Positions 17,959 through 28,010 of a stretch of DNA of 64,000 nt are shown here, in pieces; the stretch's first letter is position 1; each line of letters begins with the position of its first letter. This stretch comes from Pseudoduganella lurida (lineage in GTDB: Bacteria; Pseudomonadota; Gammaproteobacteria; Burkholderiales; Burkholderiaceae_D): the NCBI RefSeq assembly GCF_007830455.1, contig NZ_VLLB01000001.1, positions 1,488,001-1,552,000 on the forward strand, read 5' to 3'. The notes under the pieces are model-generated. The model did not search any database. It was given only the letters and a program-made list of their open reading frames with translations, and was not told where the DNA came from. A program made the translations under genes and the position numbers.

Positions 17959-19176
17959 TCAGGCGGTGGCGGCTGCCCGTGCCACGTCGTTGCGCTCGAC
18001 CGCCAGCGAGATCGCCAGCACCACGATGCCGCCCAGCGCCAGGACGGCACCTACTGGGCCCGTCGATTCCAGGCCCAGGCCGCCGGCGATGGCCATGCCG
18101 CCGGCCCAGGCGCCCAGCGCGTTGGCGATATTGAAGGCCGAGTGGTTCAGCGCCGCCGAGACGGTCTGCGCATCGCCGGCCACGTCCATCAGGCGGGTCT
18201 GCACGGCCGGCACCACGGCGATGCCGGTGCCGATCAGGAACAGGTTCAGGCCGGCCAGCCACAGGTTCGAGCTGGTCCAGGCAAAGGCTGTCAGCACCAG
18301 CGCATTCCACACCAGCACGCCGAAGATGGTGGCCGTGCGGTTGCGGTCGGCCATCCAGCCGCCCACCAGGCTGCCGAGCGTCATGCCCACGCCGATCAGG
18401 CCGAGCAGGAAGGAAATCTGTACCGGCGAGGCGTGGGTGATCTGCTGCAGCGTCGGCGTCACGTAGGTGTACATCGAGAACATGCCGCCGAAGCCGATCG
18501 CCACCATCAGCAGGGTCAGCCAGACCTGCAGGCGGCGGAACACGGACAGTTCGCCGCGGATGCTGGCATTGCCGGCCGGGATGAACGGCAGGCAGATCAT
18601 CACCATCGTCACCGTGATCAGGGCCAGGGCACCGACGATGACGAACAGCGAGCGCCAGCCCAGCATCGCGCCCAGCCAGGTGGCCAGGGGCACGCCGAAG
18701 ATATTGGCGATCGTCAGGCCCAGCATCACGCGGCCCACGGCCTGGGCGCGCTTGTCGGGCGTGACGAGGCCGGCGGCCACCAGTGCCGCGACACCGAAAT
18801 AGGCGCCGTGCGGAATGCCGGCGATGAAGCGCGCCACGATCAGCAGGCCGGCCGTCGGCGCGAACGCGCCCAGCAGGTTGCCCACGGCGTACATCAGCAT
18901 CAGGCACATCAGCATCATGCGGCGCGGCATGCGTGCCATGAAGATGGTGATCAGCGGCGCGCCGATCACCACGCCCAGCGCATAGGCACTGATCATGTGG
19001 CCCATCTGCGGCAGCGTGGTGCCCAGGTCATTGGCCACCAGCGGCAGGATGCTCATCGAGGCGAATTCGCCGGTGCCGATGGCAAGACCGCCGAGGCCGA
19101 GGGCCACTTCGGCCATGCCGGCGCCGCGGGGCGCCACGATGGTGGGGATGTTGGAATCGGGAAGTGCTGCTTGCAT
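17959..19176 (-). CDS. MFS transporter, DHA1 (AraJ/YdhP-like) drug or sugar efflux type
   Basis: The 405-residue protein has twelve predicted spans. Early motifs include ALGLGGLAIGTGEFASMSILPLVANDLG and GMTLGSLVGGWMADRNR, an MFS loop motif. It resembles the YdhP/AraJ efflux group by its N-terminal pattern (G-T-E-F in span 1). Substrate unknown. The frame is open to 19299, but the additional 41 residues are Cys/Ser/Thr-rich and unlike the family, so MQAALPDSN at 19176 is chosen; no good ribosome binding site supports either. Confidence 0.85.
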   Translation of the reverse strand: MQAALPDSNIPTIVAPRGAGMAEVALGLGGLAIGTGEFASMSILPLVANDLGTTLPQMGHMISAYALGVVIGAPLITIFMARMPRRMMLMCLMLMYAVGNLLGAFAPTAGLLIVARFIAGIPHGAYFGVAALVAAGLVTPDKRAQAVGRVMLGLTIANIFGVPLATWLGAMLGWRSLFVIVGALALITVTMVMICLPFIPAGNASIRGELSVFRRLQVWLTLLMVAIGFGGMFSMYTYVTPTLQQITHASPVQISFLLGLIGVGMTLGSLVGGWMADRNRTATIFGVLVWNALVLTAFAWTSSNLWLAGLNLFLIGTGIAVVPAVQTRLMDVAGDAQTVSAALNHSAFNIANALGAWAGGMAIAGGLGLESTGPVGAVLALGGIVVLAISLAVERNDVARAAATA

Positions 19177-19396
19177 GGGGACGGGAGGGGGCGTGAAAAA
19201 TGAAGCCGGGCAGGATAGCATGGGCCGCGCAATCGTGCTGGAGGCCGCCTGACAGGCTGCTTTGCATGCCTGCGTGCAATCGTCCGTTGTGTTATCCACC
19301 TAACAATGCGACGATGCCGCTACGGTGCCGCGGACCGGGGCAAACTACAATTTTGCCGTGATCGGCAGCATTGACCGATTGCCCATGCCTCACCGT

Positions 19397-19402
19397 TATA
19401 AT
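19397..19402 (+). promoter_or_regulatory. -10 box before the KaiC-like operon
   Basis: A perfect TATAAT lies 54 bases before the 19456 ATG. TTGACC is present upstream, but 20 bases away, longer than optimal, so the -35 assignment is uncertain. Confidence 0.45.
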
Positions 19403-19455
19403 GGCAAGCTCGCAGCGGCAACTGGCCGCTCAAACTTACACCCTGATCAGGATGC

Positions 19456-19875
19456 ATGGATAACAAAGACGACAAGCGCCGACAGCTGATACACGCGATG
19501 CTCGCGCAGCCCGGCGACCCGGACGACGCCGAGGGCCATCTGCGCCCATGGCGTGCGCTGGCCGTACATCTGATTCCGCTGATCGGCGATAGCGGGTTCG
19601 GGGCGCTGTACGGCCGCACGGGCCGCCTGCTCGCGCCGCAGTTCGGCTGGCTCTCGCCACGGCCGTCCACCCAGACGCTGGATGCCCTTTTCCAAACCTT
19701 GAAAGAAGACCTCGCCGGCGCGGATCCGGCCCAGGCGGCGCTCGCCAACGAGGCGCTGCTGGGCACGTTTACGCGACTACTTTCCGACCTGATCGGCGCT
19801 GCGCTGACCACGAGGCTGATCGACACTGCGTGGAACGACGCGCGGACACAAGAAAATGCAGGGGAGCAGAAGTAA
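19456..19875 (+). CDS. Small protein of unknown function in the KaiC-like operon
   Basis: A 139-residue soluble, mostly helical protein with no signal peptide or membrane span. Notable segments are LIPLIGDSGFGALYGRTGRLLAPQFGWL in the middle and LLSDLIGAALTTRLIDTAW near the end. I do not recognise a named domain. It is followed without gap by the KaiC-like gene (stop immediately before the ATG), with GGGGAG inside its own 3' end as that gene's ribosome binding site, so the two are translationally linked. A regulatory or adaptor role for the ATPase is only inferred. Confidence 0.8.
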   Translation: MDNKDDKRRQLIHAMLAQPGDPDDAEGHLRPWRALAVHLIPLIGDSGFGALYGRTGRLLAPQFGWLSPRPSTQTLDALFQTLKEDLAGADPAQAALANEALLGTFTRLLSDLIGAALTTRLIDTAWNDARTQENAGEQK

Positions 19876-21345
19876 ATGAGCGACAAAGTAAGATTGGGAA
19901 TGCTGGAGACCGGCGTGCCGGGACTGGACACCCTGCTCGGCGGCGGTCTGGGCGAGTATTCGTTCAACCTGATCGCCGGGCCGCCGGGCAGCGGCAAGAC
20001 GACGCTGGCGCACCAGATCATGTTCGCCCTGGCCACCGCGCAGCGCCGTGCGCTGTTCTTCACCGTGCTGGGCGAGCCGCCGCTGAAGATGCTGCGCTAC
20101 CAGCAGCAGTACACCTTCTTCGAGCTGGACAAGGTCGGCAGCGCGATCCGCTACGTGAACCTGGCCGACGACCTGCGCAACGGCGATTTTTCCGGCGTGC
20201 TGGAACGCATCATGCGCGAGGTGGAGGACTTCGAGCCGAGCCTCGTGTTCGTCGATTCGTTCCGCTCGGTGGTGCAGACGGCCCGCAACGGCAGCGAGGG
20301 CGTGGCCGACCTGCAGCACTTCATCCAGGAGCTGGGCACGCGCATGACGAGCTGGCAGGCCACCACCTTCCTGATCGGCGAATACGCCCACATCGAGGTG
20401 GAAGCCAACCCGATCATGACGGTGGCCGATGGCGTGCTGGCGCTGGCCCAGTCGCAGCAGGACAACACGATCGTGCGCAAGATCCGCGTCGTCAAGATGC
20501 GCGGCCAGGCCCATATGGCCGGCATGCACACCTTCCGCATCGGCGACGACGGGGTGCGCATCTTCCCCCGCCTGCTGCCGCCGCTGGCGGCGGACCGCCT
20601 GCCCGGCGTGCCCGTGGACACCGAACCGCGCCGCATCCCGAGCGGTGTGCCCACGCTGGACGTGCTGCTGCATGGCGGCATCCCGCAGGGCCATTCGCTC
20701 CTGGTCACCGGCCCCTCCGGCTCGGGCAAGACGATCCTCGGCACGCAGTTCCTGGCCGAAGGCGTGCGCCAGGGCGAAAAAGGCGTGGCCGCCACCTTTG
20801 AAAAAGGCACGTCGCGGCTGCGCAATGCGGCGCTGGCGGGCATGGTGCAGGCCGGCCACGTGGCCATCATCGAGAGCCGTTCGCTGGACCTGACGACCGA
20901 CGAGCTGCTGCACGAACTGGTGCAGACCATCATCGCGACGGATGCCAAGCGCGTGGTCATCGATTCGCTGTCGGAGGTGCTGCTGTACCTGGCCCCCGAG
21001 TTCCGCGCCGAGTTCCGCCAGACCGTGTTCCGCATGCTGTCCTCGCTGGCCAAGCTGGGCGTGACGGTCGTCGTCACGATGGGCATCGAGGACCGCTTCA
21101 CGGAGCTCACGTTCTCCGAAGCGGAGATCGCCTTCCTGACCGACGGCATCATCGCCACCCGCTATGTCGAGATGGACGGCGAGCTGGCCAAGGTGATCGC
21201 CGTGGTCAAGCTGCGCGGCTGCGCGCACAGCCATGCGCTGCGCCGCTTCCACATCACGGACAACGGCATCGAGATCGACGACACGCGCGTGCGCTTCGAC
21301 GGCATCCTGTCCGGCCATCCTTCCGCGCACCGCGCCGGCAGCTAG
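19876..21345 (+). CDS. KaiC-like two-domain RecA-superfamily ATPase
   Basis: This 489-residue protein has two KaiC domains. Walker A motifs are GPPGSGKT (35-42) and GPSGSGKT (279-286), each followed by a Walker B-like hhhhDS (LVFVDSF, VVIDSL). The cyanobacterial CII autophosphorylation pair (ITDSHIST context) aligns by eye with SEAEIAFLTD here, so Ser-Thr is replaced by Ala-Phe. Domain 2 also has TFEKG where KaiC has paired glutamates. This is therefore a KaiC homologue used as a signalling ATPase, not evidence for a clock; no kaiA or kaiB is present. A hybrid histidine kinase follows at once. Confidence 0.9.
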   Translation: MSDKVRLGMLETGVPGLDTLLGGGLGEYSFNLIAGPPGSGKTTLAHQIMFALATAQRRALFFTVLGEPPLKMLRYQQQYTFFELDKVGSAIRYVNLADDLRNGDFSGVLERIMREVEDFEPSLVFVDSFRSVVQTARNGSEGVADLQHFIQELGTRMTSWQATTFLIGEYAHIEVEANPIMTVADGVLALAQSQQDNTIVRKIRVVKMRGQAHMAGMHTFRIGDDGVRIFPRLLPPLAADRLPGVPVDTEPRRIPSGVPTLDVLLHGGIPQGHSLLVTGPSGSGKTILGTQFLAEGVRQGEKGVAATFEKGTSRLRNAALAGMVQAGHVAIIESRSLDLTTDELLHELVQTIIATDAKRVVIDSLSEVLLYLAPEFRAEFRQTVFRMLSSLAKLGVTVVVTMGIEDRFTELTFSEAEIAFLTDGIIATRYVEMDGELAKVIAVVKLRGCAHSHALRRFHITDNGIEIDDTRVRFDGILSGHPSAHRAGS

Positions 21346-21346
21346 G

Positions 21347-22669
21347 ATGACGGACCTGGGGCATCTCCAGCAGGGCACACCCGGCGATCTTTCCGGCGGC
21401 GAGCCGAACGACGTGGCCGGCCTGCGCGCGCTGCTGCAGCGGGCCCGCGCCGAGAACGACCAGCTGCGCGAAGCCAATTCGCACCTGGTGCGCGCCACCG
21501 TGATGGCGCAGACGCTGCAGGACGAGGCGGAAGCGGCCAACCTGCGCCAGAAGGAGTTCCTGGCCATGCTGGCCCACGAGCTGCGCAATCCGCTGGCGCC
21601 GATCAGCATGGCGGCGGCGATGCTGGAGCGCATGCCGGACATGTCGCCCGACACCGTCACGCTGCGCAGCATCATCACGCGCCAGACGGAACACATGGCG
21701 CGCCTGCTGGACGACCTGCTGGACGCGGCGCGCATCTCCAGCGGCCGCATCACGCTGGCGCTGGCGCCGGTGCTGCTGTCGGACGTGATCGAACAGGCCG
21801 TCGAGACGGTGCAGCCGCGCATCGCCGAACGGGCCCAGCGCCTGGTGGTGCAGCCCGGCGCAGAGGCGTTCTCGCTGAACGGCGACCGCGTGCGCCTGAT
21901 GCAGGTGTTCTCCAACCTGCTCGCCAATGCTTCCAAATACACACCCGACGGCGGCGAGATCGTGCTTGCCGTGCTGCCGCCGCAGGCCGGCAGCCGTGGC
22001 AACGGCGGCGAGAACGTCCAGGTCACGATCAGCGACGACGGCACCGGCATGGATGCCCATGTGCTGCCGCATATCTTCGACCTGTTCACCCAGGGTCCCC
22101 GCTCGCTGGCCCGCTCCGAGGGCGGCCTGGGCGTGGGCCTGAACGTGGTGCGCAACCTGGTGCAGATGCATGGCGGCGCCGTGCACGCCCACAGCGACGG
22201 CCCGGGCCGCGGCAGCCGCTTCACCGTCACGCTGCCACTGGGCGATACGCTGCCCGCGGCGCCCGAGGCACCCGCTGCAGCCGTGGCGCACGAGGAATGC
22301 CGCGTGCTGCTGATCGAGGACAACGTGGACGTGTGCGACACGCTGAAGGGCTTCCTGATGCTCGACGAGCACGAGGTGACGGCCGCCTACGATGGCCTGA
22401 GCGGCCTGGCGCTGGCCCAGGAAGGCGGCTTCGACGTGCTGATCTGCGATATCGGCCTGCCCGGCATCGACGGCCTGGAAGTGATCCGCCGCCTGCGTGC
22501 GGGCGGCAGCAAGGTGTTCGCCGTGGGCCTGTCCGGCTATGGCCAGGCGCAGGACCGCACCAATGCGCTGGAAGCGGGTTTCGACGACTATCTTGTGAAG
22601 CCCGTCAAGCCGGAGAGCCTGCTGGCACTGATCTCCTCCGAAGCCTGCCGCAGCCGGCGCGCCGGCTGA
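21347..22669 (+). CDS. Hybrid histidine kinase with C-terminal receiver
   Basis: The 440-residue soluble kinase has an N-terminal coiled coil (about 25-65), HisKA with phospho-acceptor His in [15 protein letters not shown], HATPase_c with N box [21 protein letters not shown] and [10 protein letters not shown], and a receiver domain from CRVLLIEDN with phospho-Asp in [14 protein letters not shown] and Lys in YLVKPVKP. No membrane span or sensor domain is present, so input probably comes from the KaiC-like protein encoded just upstream (one base between stop and ATG). KaiC-kinase gene pairs of this type occur in other proteobacteria. Confidence 0.92.
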   Translation: MTDLGHLQQGTPGDLSGGEPNDVAGLRALLQRARAENDQLREANSHLVRATVMAQTLQDEAEAANLRQKEFLAMLAHELRNPLAPISMAAAMLERMPDMSPDTVTLRSIITRQTEHMARLLDDLLDAARISSGRITLALAPVLLSDVIEQAVETVQPRIAERAQRLVVQPGAEAFSLNGDRVRLMQVFSNLLANASKYTPDGGEIVLAVLPPQAGSRGNGGENVQVTISDDGTGMDAHVLPHIFDLFTQGPRSLARSEGGLGVGLNVVRNLVQMHGGAVHAHSDGPGRGSRFTVTLPLGDTLPAAPEAPAAAVAHEECRVLLIEDNVDVCDTLKGFLMLDEHEVTAAYDGLSGLALAQEGGFDVLICDIGLPGIDGLEVIRRLRAGGSKVFAVGLSGYGQAQDRTNALEAGFDDYLVKPVKPESLLALISSEACRSRRAG

Positions 22670-22746
22670 CGCACCCGGCCGTAGCCGGCGTCCCCAATCT
22701 GCGGCAGCCGGGCCACCCATGCTGCGGCGGCCGGCTCCCTTCTTCG

Positions 22747-24969
22747 CTACGCCTTCTTCAGCGACGCCGACACGGGCAGCCGGCGGATGCGCTGGCCGGT
22801 GGCGGCGAAGATCGCGTTGCACAGCGCCGGCGCGATGCCGGCCGTGCCGGGCTCGCCGATGCCGCCCGGATCGTCATGGCTGGCCACGATGTGCACCTCG
22901 ACCTGGGGCGTTTCGTTCATGCGCATCACGCGGTAGTCGCTGAAGTTCGACTGCACCACCTTGCCCCCTTCCAGGTTGATCTCGCCCCACAGCGCCGCCG
23001 TGGCGCCGAACACGATGCCGCCTTCGATCTGCGCCACGATGCCATCCGGGTTGATCGGCTGGCCGCAGTCCAGCGCGCACACCACGCGGTGCACCTGCAC
23101 GTCGCCCTCGGCACCCACCGACACGTCGGCGATCTGGCACATGTAGCTGCCGAACGCGAACTGGGCGGAGACGCCGCGGCCCACCTTGCGGCCGGCGATC
23201 TGCTGCACCGGCTTGCCCCAGCCCGCCTTCTCGGCCGCCAGGTTCAGCACGCCCAGCAGGCGCGGCGACTTGTCCAGCAGCGCGCGGCGGTAGGCCACCG
23301 GATCCTGCTTCGCCGCATGCGCCAGCTCGTCGAGGAAGCTCTCGACCACGAACACGTTGTGCGTGGGGCCCACGCCGCGCCAGAACGCCGTCGGCACGGG
23401 CGGTTCGTGGCGCACGTATTCCACGCGCAGTTCGGGGATCGAGTACTGCAGGTCGGCCGCGCCTTCCACCGCATCCGGATCGACGCCGTTCTTCACGGCC
23501 GGCGGCGCGAAGCGGGCCATGATCGAGGACCCCGTCACGCGATGGAACCAGGCGTGCGGGTAACCCTTGTCGTCCAGCTTGGCGGCGATGCGGTCCACAT
23601 AGTACGGGCGGTACATATCGTGCTGGATGTCCTCCTCGCGGCTCCACACGAATTTCACCGGCCCCGGCTTGGCCTGGGCTTTCGCGAAGGCGACGGCCTG
23701 CACCACGTAGTCGACTTCCAGCCGCCGGCCGAAGCCGCCGCCCAGGTAGAAGTTGTGGACCTTGACCTTCTCCAGCACCAGTCCCGTGACCTTGGCGGCG
23801 GCGCCCTGCGCCAGGCTAGGCACCTGCGTGCCGACATACAGGTCGCAGCCGTCGGCGCGCAGGTCGACCGTGCAGTTGGCCGGTTCCATCGTGGCGTGGG
23901 CCAGGAACGGCAGCTCGTACAGCGCTTCCACCTTGCGGCCCGAACCCAGTTCCTTGAGGGCGTTGCCCTTGTCCGTCGCGACGGCGCCCGTGGCCTTCGA
24001 CTTGGCCAGCATGTCCGCCACGATCGTCTTGGTCGATACGCCCGCGTTCGGGCCCGCGTCCCATTGCGGCGCCAGCGCGGCCAGGGCCTGCTTGGCGGCC
24101 CACATGTGGTCGGCCACCACGGCCACCGCGTTCTCGATCTTGAGCACCTCGCGCACGCCCTTCACGGCCAGCGCCTTGGCGTCGTCGGCGGACTTGAGCC
24201 TGCCGCCGATGGTCGGGCTGGCGGCGACGGCGGCGATGCCCATGTTCGGCAGTTTCGCATCGATGCCGAACTGCGCCGAGCCATCCGCCTTGATCGGCGA
24301 ATCGAGCCGCGCGTGACGCTTGCCGATCAGCGTGTAGGCTGACGGGTCCTTCAGCGCGAACGTCTTGGGCGGCTGCAGCTTGGCGGCCGCGTCCACCAGT
24401 TCGCCGTAATGGAGGGACTTGCCGGACGAATGCGTGACGACACCGTTGGCGACCTGGCACGAATCGGCCGGCACGTTCCACGTCTGCGCGGCGGCCTGCA
24501 CCAGCACCGCACGGGCCGCGGCGCCGGCTTCGCGCAGCGGCTTCCACGCGCCGCGCACGGAGGTCGAACCGCCCGTCACCTGCCCGCCCAGCAGGGGATC
24601 GCTGTACAGGTTGTTGTCGGCCGGTGCGTGCTCCAGTTTCACCTTGGCCAGATCGACCGCCAGTTCCTCGGCAATCAGCATGGGCATCGACGTGTACGTG
24701 CCCTGCCCCATCTCGACCTTGTGCATCACCAGCGTGACGATGCCCTGCCGGTCGATGCGGATGAAGGCATTCGGCGCCAGGCCCGGCGCGCGGTCGGACA
24801 CGGCGGTGGCGGCATGGCCCACGGCCTTTTCCGGCGGGGCTTCCTTGCGGTCGCTCTCCTTGCGGTCGCACCCCGGCAGGATGAAGCCGACCAGCAGGCC
24901 ACCGCCCGCCGCAGCGCCGATCTGCAGGAAGCGGCGGCGGCCGTTTTTCGGTTCGGTGGGCGCGTTCAT
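22747..24969 (-). CDS. Molybdopterin-binding large subunit of an aldehyde/isoquinoline-type hydroxylase (IorB-like)
   Basis: A 740-residue subunit of the xanthine oxidase family. It begins with a twin-arginine-type leader ([19 protein letters not shown]), so a folded, cofactor-loaded protein is probably exported to the periplasm. The cofactor region includes [16 protein letters not shown] and [21 protein letters not shown], and the conserved catalytic Glu lies in GIGEPGTAG near the end. The frame is open further upstream into the partner gene, but the ATG at 24969 has GGGAG at good distance and the leader. The iron-sulfur subunit gene overlaps by four bases. No FAD subunit or maturation gene is next to it. 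Confidence 0.9.
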   Translation of the reverse strand: MNAPTEPKNGRRRFLQIGAAAGGGLLVGFILPGCDRKESDRKEAPPEKAVGHAATAVSDRAPGLAPNAFIRIDRQGIVTLVMHKVEMGQGTYTSMPMLIAEELAVDLAKVKLEHAPADNNLYSDPLLGGQVTGGSTSVRGAWKPLREAGAAARAVLVQAAAQTWNVPADSCQVANGVVTHSSGKSLHYGELVDAAAKLQPPKTFALKDPSAYTLIGKRHARLDSPIKADGSAQFGIDAKLPNMGIAAVAASPTIGGRLKSADDAKALAVKGVREVLKIENAVAVVADHMWAAKQALAALAPQWDAGPNAGVSTKTIVADMLAKSKATGAVATDKGNALKELGSGRKVEALYELPFLAHATMEPANCTVDLRADGCDLYVGTQVPSLAQGAAAKVTGLVLEKVKVHNFYLGGGFGRRLEVDYVVQAVAFAKAQAKPGPVKFVWSREEDIQHDMYRPYYVDRIAAKLDDKGYPHAWFHRVTGSSIMARFAPPAVKNGVDPDAVEGAADLQYSIPELRVEYVRHEPPVPTAFWRGVGPTHNVFVVESFLDELAHAAKQDPVAYRRALLDKSPRLLGVLNLAAEKAGWGKPVQQIAGRKVGRGVSAQFAFGSYMCQIADVSVGAEGDVQVHRVVCALDCGQPINPDGIVAQIEGGIVFGATAALWGEINLEGGKVVQSNFSDYRVMRMNETPQVEVHIVASHDDPGGIGEPGTAGIAPALCNAIFAATGQRIRRLPVSASLKKA

Positions 24970-25430
24970 TTCGGTGCTCCCGCCGCGGCCGCGATCCTGA
25001 TGGCGGCCTTGATGCGGCCATAGGTGCCGCAGCGGCAGATATTGCCGGACATGGCGTTGTCGATGTCCGTATCGGACGGCTTCGGCGTGGCGTGCAGCAG
25101 CGCCGTCGCGGCCATCACCTGGCCCGATTGACAGTAGCCGCATTGCACCACGTCGATCTGCGTCCATGCGGCCTGCACCTTCGCCCCGACCGGGTCCTTG
25201 CCGATCGCCTCGATCGTGGTGATCTTCTTGCCGGCGGCGGCCGAGACGGGCGTCACGCACGAGCGGATCGCCTGGCCGTCGAGGTGCACGGTGCAGGCGC
25301 CGCACAGCGCCACGCCGCAGCCGAACTTGGTGCCGGTGAGGCCGGCCACGTCGCGCAGGGCCCACAGGATGGGCATATCGTCGGGCACGTCCAGCGCGGT
25401 ATCGGTGCCATTGATGTTCAGGGTGGGCAT
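24966..25430 (-). CDS. (2Fe-2S)-binding small subunit of the molybdenum hydroxylase (IorA-like)
   Basis: A 154-residue protein with an N-terminal plant-type ferredoxin fold, [21 protein letters not shown], and a C-terminal [2Fe-2S] domain, [11 protein letters not shown]...[12 protein letters not shown]. It passes electrons from the molybdenum site of the large subunit. AAAGGAA precedes the ATG. The operon is small subunit first, large subunit second, with the ATGA overlap. Such IorAB-type enzymes usually deliver electrons to a membrane cytochrome, none of which is in the window. Confidence 0.93.
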   Translation of the reverse strand: MPTLNINGTDTALDVPDDMPILWALRDVAGLTGTKFGCGVALCGACTVHLDGQAIRSCVTPVSAAAGKKITTIEAIGKDPVGAKVQAAWTQIDVVQCGYCQSGQVMAATALLHATPKPSDTDIDNAMSGNICRCGTYGRIKAAIRIAAAAGAPK

Positions 25431-25527
25431 GGATGATTCCTTTCACGGTCGGGACCCCTAGCATACGCCTGCCCATGGCTGCCGGCAGTACGCTAAGATG
25501 AAAGCTCTGCCATTAGAAAGATGCTCG

Positions 25528-27330
25528 ATGCCCGACCGCCGCCGCTTCCTGATCAACGCTCCCCTGGGCCTGCTTGCCACCGCTTCGGCCGTTTCTTCGC
25601 CTGTGCAGGCCCAGCCGCCCGCGCCTGCCACGCCCGCCACCGCCGGTGCGCCGCCCACGTTCGGCACGCTGCCGCCCACCGGCCCGCAGATCACCGCAGC
25701 TACCTTCGCCGAGGCGGAAAAGCTGATGCAGGTGACGCTGACGCCGGCGCAGCGCCAGATGGCCGCATCGGCCTGGCCCACGTCGCTGGCCGGCCTGATG
25801 AAGCGCCGCACGGCGCCGGGCAAGCTGAAGATCGGCGACAGCGTGGTACCGATGTCACGGTTCGAGCCGGTGCTGCCGGGCACCAAGGCCGGCCCGGCGC
25901 GCGCCCGCTTCGTGCGCAGCTTCGCCGATCCGGGCAGGCTGCCGGCCAGCGACGCCGATATCGCGTTTGCCAGCGTGGCGCAGCTGTCGCGCTGGATCGA
26001 GAGCCGGCAGCTCACGTCCGAACGGCTCACCGGAATCTACCTGGAGCGCTGCCGCCGCTTCGATCCGCGACTGAAGGCCATCATCACGCTGCTGCCCGAG
26101 CGCGCGCTGGAACAGGCCCGCGCGGCGGACCGCGAGATCGCCGCCGGCAAATACCGCGGCCCGCTGCACGGCATCCCGTACGGCGTGAAGGACCTGCTGG
26201 ACACGGCCGGCATCGCCACCACCTGGGGCGCCGAGCCGCTGAAGAACCGCGTGCCGGTCACCGATGCCGCCGTCGTGGCGCGGCTGAACGACGCCGGCGC
26301 GATCCTGCTGGCCAAGCTGTCGCTGGGCGCGCTGGCTATGAACGACATCTGGTTCGGCGGGCAGACGATGAACCCGTGGCTGCCCGAGGAAGGCGCTTCC
26401 GGCTCCAGCGCCGGCCCGGGCGCCGCGATGGCGGCCGCGCTGGTGGCCTTCACGATCGGCAGCGAGACGGGCGGCTCGATCGTCAGCCCGGCCATGCGCT
26501 GCGGCGTGACGGGCCTGCGCCCCACCTTCGGCCGCGTGCCGCGCACGGGCGCCATGACCCTGTGCTGGTCGCTCGACAAGCTGGGCCCGATGACGCGCTC
26601 GGTGGAAGACGCGATGCTGGTGCTCGATGCCATCGCCGGCCCGGATGCGGGCGACCTGGCCAGCGTGCCGGCAAAACTGGACTTCGATGCCGCCGCGCCC
26701 GTGCGGGGCCTGCGCATCGGCTACCTGCCCGAGTGGCAGCGCGAGGCGTCGGACGTCGACCGCGCGGCGCTGGAGCTGGCCAGGAAGGCCGGCATGAAAC
26801 CGGTGCCGGTGGCGCTGCCGGACTGGCCGTACCACGCGCTGAACACGATCCTGTTCGCGGAGGCGGCCGCCGCGTTCGAGGACTGGACCCGCGACGGCCG
26901 CATGGACATGCTGTCCGAACAGACACCGGATGCCTGGCCGAACCTGCTGCGCGAGGCGCGCTTCCTGTCCGCCGTCGATTTCGTGCAGGCCGACCGCCTG
27001 CGCCGGCTGGTGGCCGAACGCATGGCCGCCATCTTCGGCCAGGTCGATGTGCTGCTGGTGCCGTCGCTGCGCGAGGAGATGCTGATCGTGTCGAACAACA
27101 CGGGCCACCCGTCGCTCACGCTGCGCACCGGCTTCGTGCAGGTGGACGAGGCGCGCAGCGACTGGGCCCCGCACCCTTCCCGCCCGCTGCCGAAGTTCGC
27201 GCCGCCGCGCCGCGTGCCGCACGGCGTCACCCTGATCGGCCGCCTGTTCGACGAAGGCACGCTGGCCCGCGCCGGCATCGCCATCGAGCGGCTGGCCGGC
27301 GTGGCGAACGAGCGGCCGCCGGGATTCTGA
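25528..27330 (+). CDS. Exported amidase (amidase signature family)
   Basis: A 600-residue protein with an N-terminal signal containing RRRFLINAPLGLLATASAV (Tat-like, cleavage near SPVQAQ). The amidase signature is clear: HGIPYGVKDLLDTAG with catalytic Lys, and GASGSSAGPGAAMA / IGSETGGSIVSPA with the Ser-cisSer pair. The family hydrolyses amides or transfers ammonia; being exported and fused to a 140-residue N-terminal region, it is not GatA. The start at 25528 has AGAAAG seven bases before it. It is divergent from the IorAB-like pair, 97 bases apart. Confidence 0.88.
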   Translation: MPDRRRFLINAPLGLLATASAVSSPVQAQPPAPATPATAGAPPTFGTLPPTGPQITAATFAEAEKLMQVTLTPAQRQMAASAWPTSLAGLMKRRTAPGKLKIGDSVVPMSRFEPVLPGTKAGPARARFVRSFADPGRLPASDADIAFASVAQLSRWIESRQLTSERLTGIYLERCRRFDPRLKAIITLLPERALEQARAADREIAAGKYRGPLHGIPYGVKDLLDTAGIATTWGAEPLKNRVPVTDAAVVARLNDAGAILLAKLSLGALAMNDIWFGGQTMNPWLPEEGASGSSAGPGAAMAAALVAFTIGSETGGSIVSPAMRCGVTGLRPTFGRVPRTGAMTLCWSLDKLGPMTRSVEDAMLVLDAIAGPDAGDLASVPAKLDFDAAAPVRGLRIGYLPEWQREASDVDRAALELARKAGMKPVPVALPDWPYHALNTILFAEAAAAFEDWTRDGRMDMLSEQTPDAWPNLLREARFLSAVDFVQADRLRRLVAERMAAIFGQVDVLLVPSLREEMLIVSNNTGHPSLTLRTGFVQVDEARSDWAPHPSRPLPKFAPPRRVPHGVTLIGRLFDEGTLARAGIAIERLAGVANERPPGF

Positions 27331-27346
27331 AGCGCACGACCACGCC

Positions 27347-27416
27347 AGCGCCGGACACGAGTGCATGACACTGGTGTTCGGCGCCGGGGTCACCCGTTTC
27401 ACGCCACGGTGACCCG
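27347..27416. repeat. Two inverted repeats after the amidase gene
   Basis: AGCGCCGGACAC at 27347-27358 is matched by GTGTTCGGCGCC around 27375-27386 (one mismatch inside). Directly after it GGGTCACC at 27387-27394 pairs perfectly with GGTGACCC at 27408-27415. No T-run follows. They could act as a mRNA 3' end or be dispersed repeats. Confidence 0.5.
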
Positions 27417-27494
27417 CTTTCGTCGCATTCCCCTCGCCCACGTCCCGGCAAAACCGCATGCTGGCTCCATCGCAACCCAACCACGGAGCCCGCC

Positions 27495-27995
27495 ATGCAA
27501 GCCATCCAGCACATCCTGTCCCGCACCCCCACCTTCGTCTGGATCATCCTCGGCGTGCTGGTATGGCGCGGCATCGCCGCCAGCCGCGACCGCATCGTGC
27601 CGGTGCGCCAGCTGTTCATCCTGCCGCTGGCCCTGCTGGCGCTGTCGGTCTCGGACCTGTCCTCGCGCTTCGGCCTGCACGGCCTGCCGCCGGTGGCCTG
27701 GCTGGCCGGTGCGGCCGCCACGGCGCTGCTGGCCGCGAACGTGCCGTCCACGCTGCGCATCGAACGCGCCACCGGCCTGGCGTTCGTGCCGGGCAGCTGG
27801 CTGCCGCTGGCCCTGATGATGACCATCTTTGCGACGAAATATGCGCTGGCCATACTCTCGGCCACCCATCCCGAACTGCTGGCACGCACGGGCTTCGCGA
27901 TCGCCGCCTGCACCCTGTCCGGCGCCCTCAGCGGCATCCTGCCCGGCCGCATGCTGCATGCCATGCGCGCCCTGCGCCAGCCGGCCCTCGCCTGA
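27495..27995 (+). CDS. Small membrane protein, DUF6622-like
   Basis: A 166-residue protein with four hydrophobic segments (about 13-28, 41-57, 66-84 and 102-150). The N-terminus FVWIILGVLVWRGIAASRDR is typical of a family I recall as DUF6622, common in betaproteobacteria. Function unknown. A 14-bp-period tandem array begins 16 bases after its stop. Confidence 0.75.
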   Translation: MQAIQHILSRTPTFVWIILGVLVWRGIAASRDRIVPVRQLFILPLALLALSVSDLSSRFGLHGLPPVAWLAGAAATALLAANVPSTLRIERATGLAFVPGSWLPLALMMTIFATKYALAILSATHPELLARTGFAIAACTLSGALSGILPGRMLHAMRALRQPALA

Positions 27996-28010
27996 GGGTC
28001 GGGAGAATAT

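Noticed and set aside
19876..21345. Evidence for a circadian clock
   Set aside because: No kaiA or kaiB is nearby and the phosphorylation dyad appears to be replaced; a KaiC-like fold alone does not make a clock.
22970..25476. A single 909-codon fusion of both molybdenum hydroxylase subunits
   Set aside because: The iron-sulfur subunit lies in a different frame with its own start and stop; the long frame is an upstream extension of the large subunit through its neighbour.
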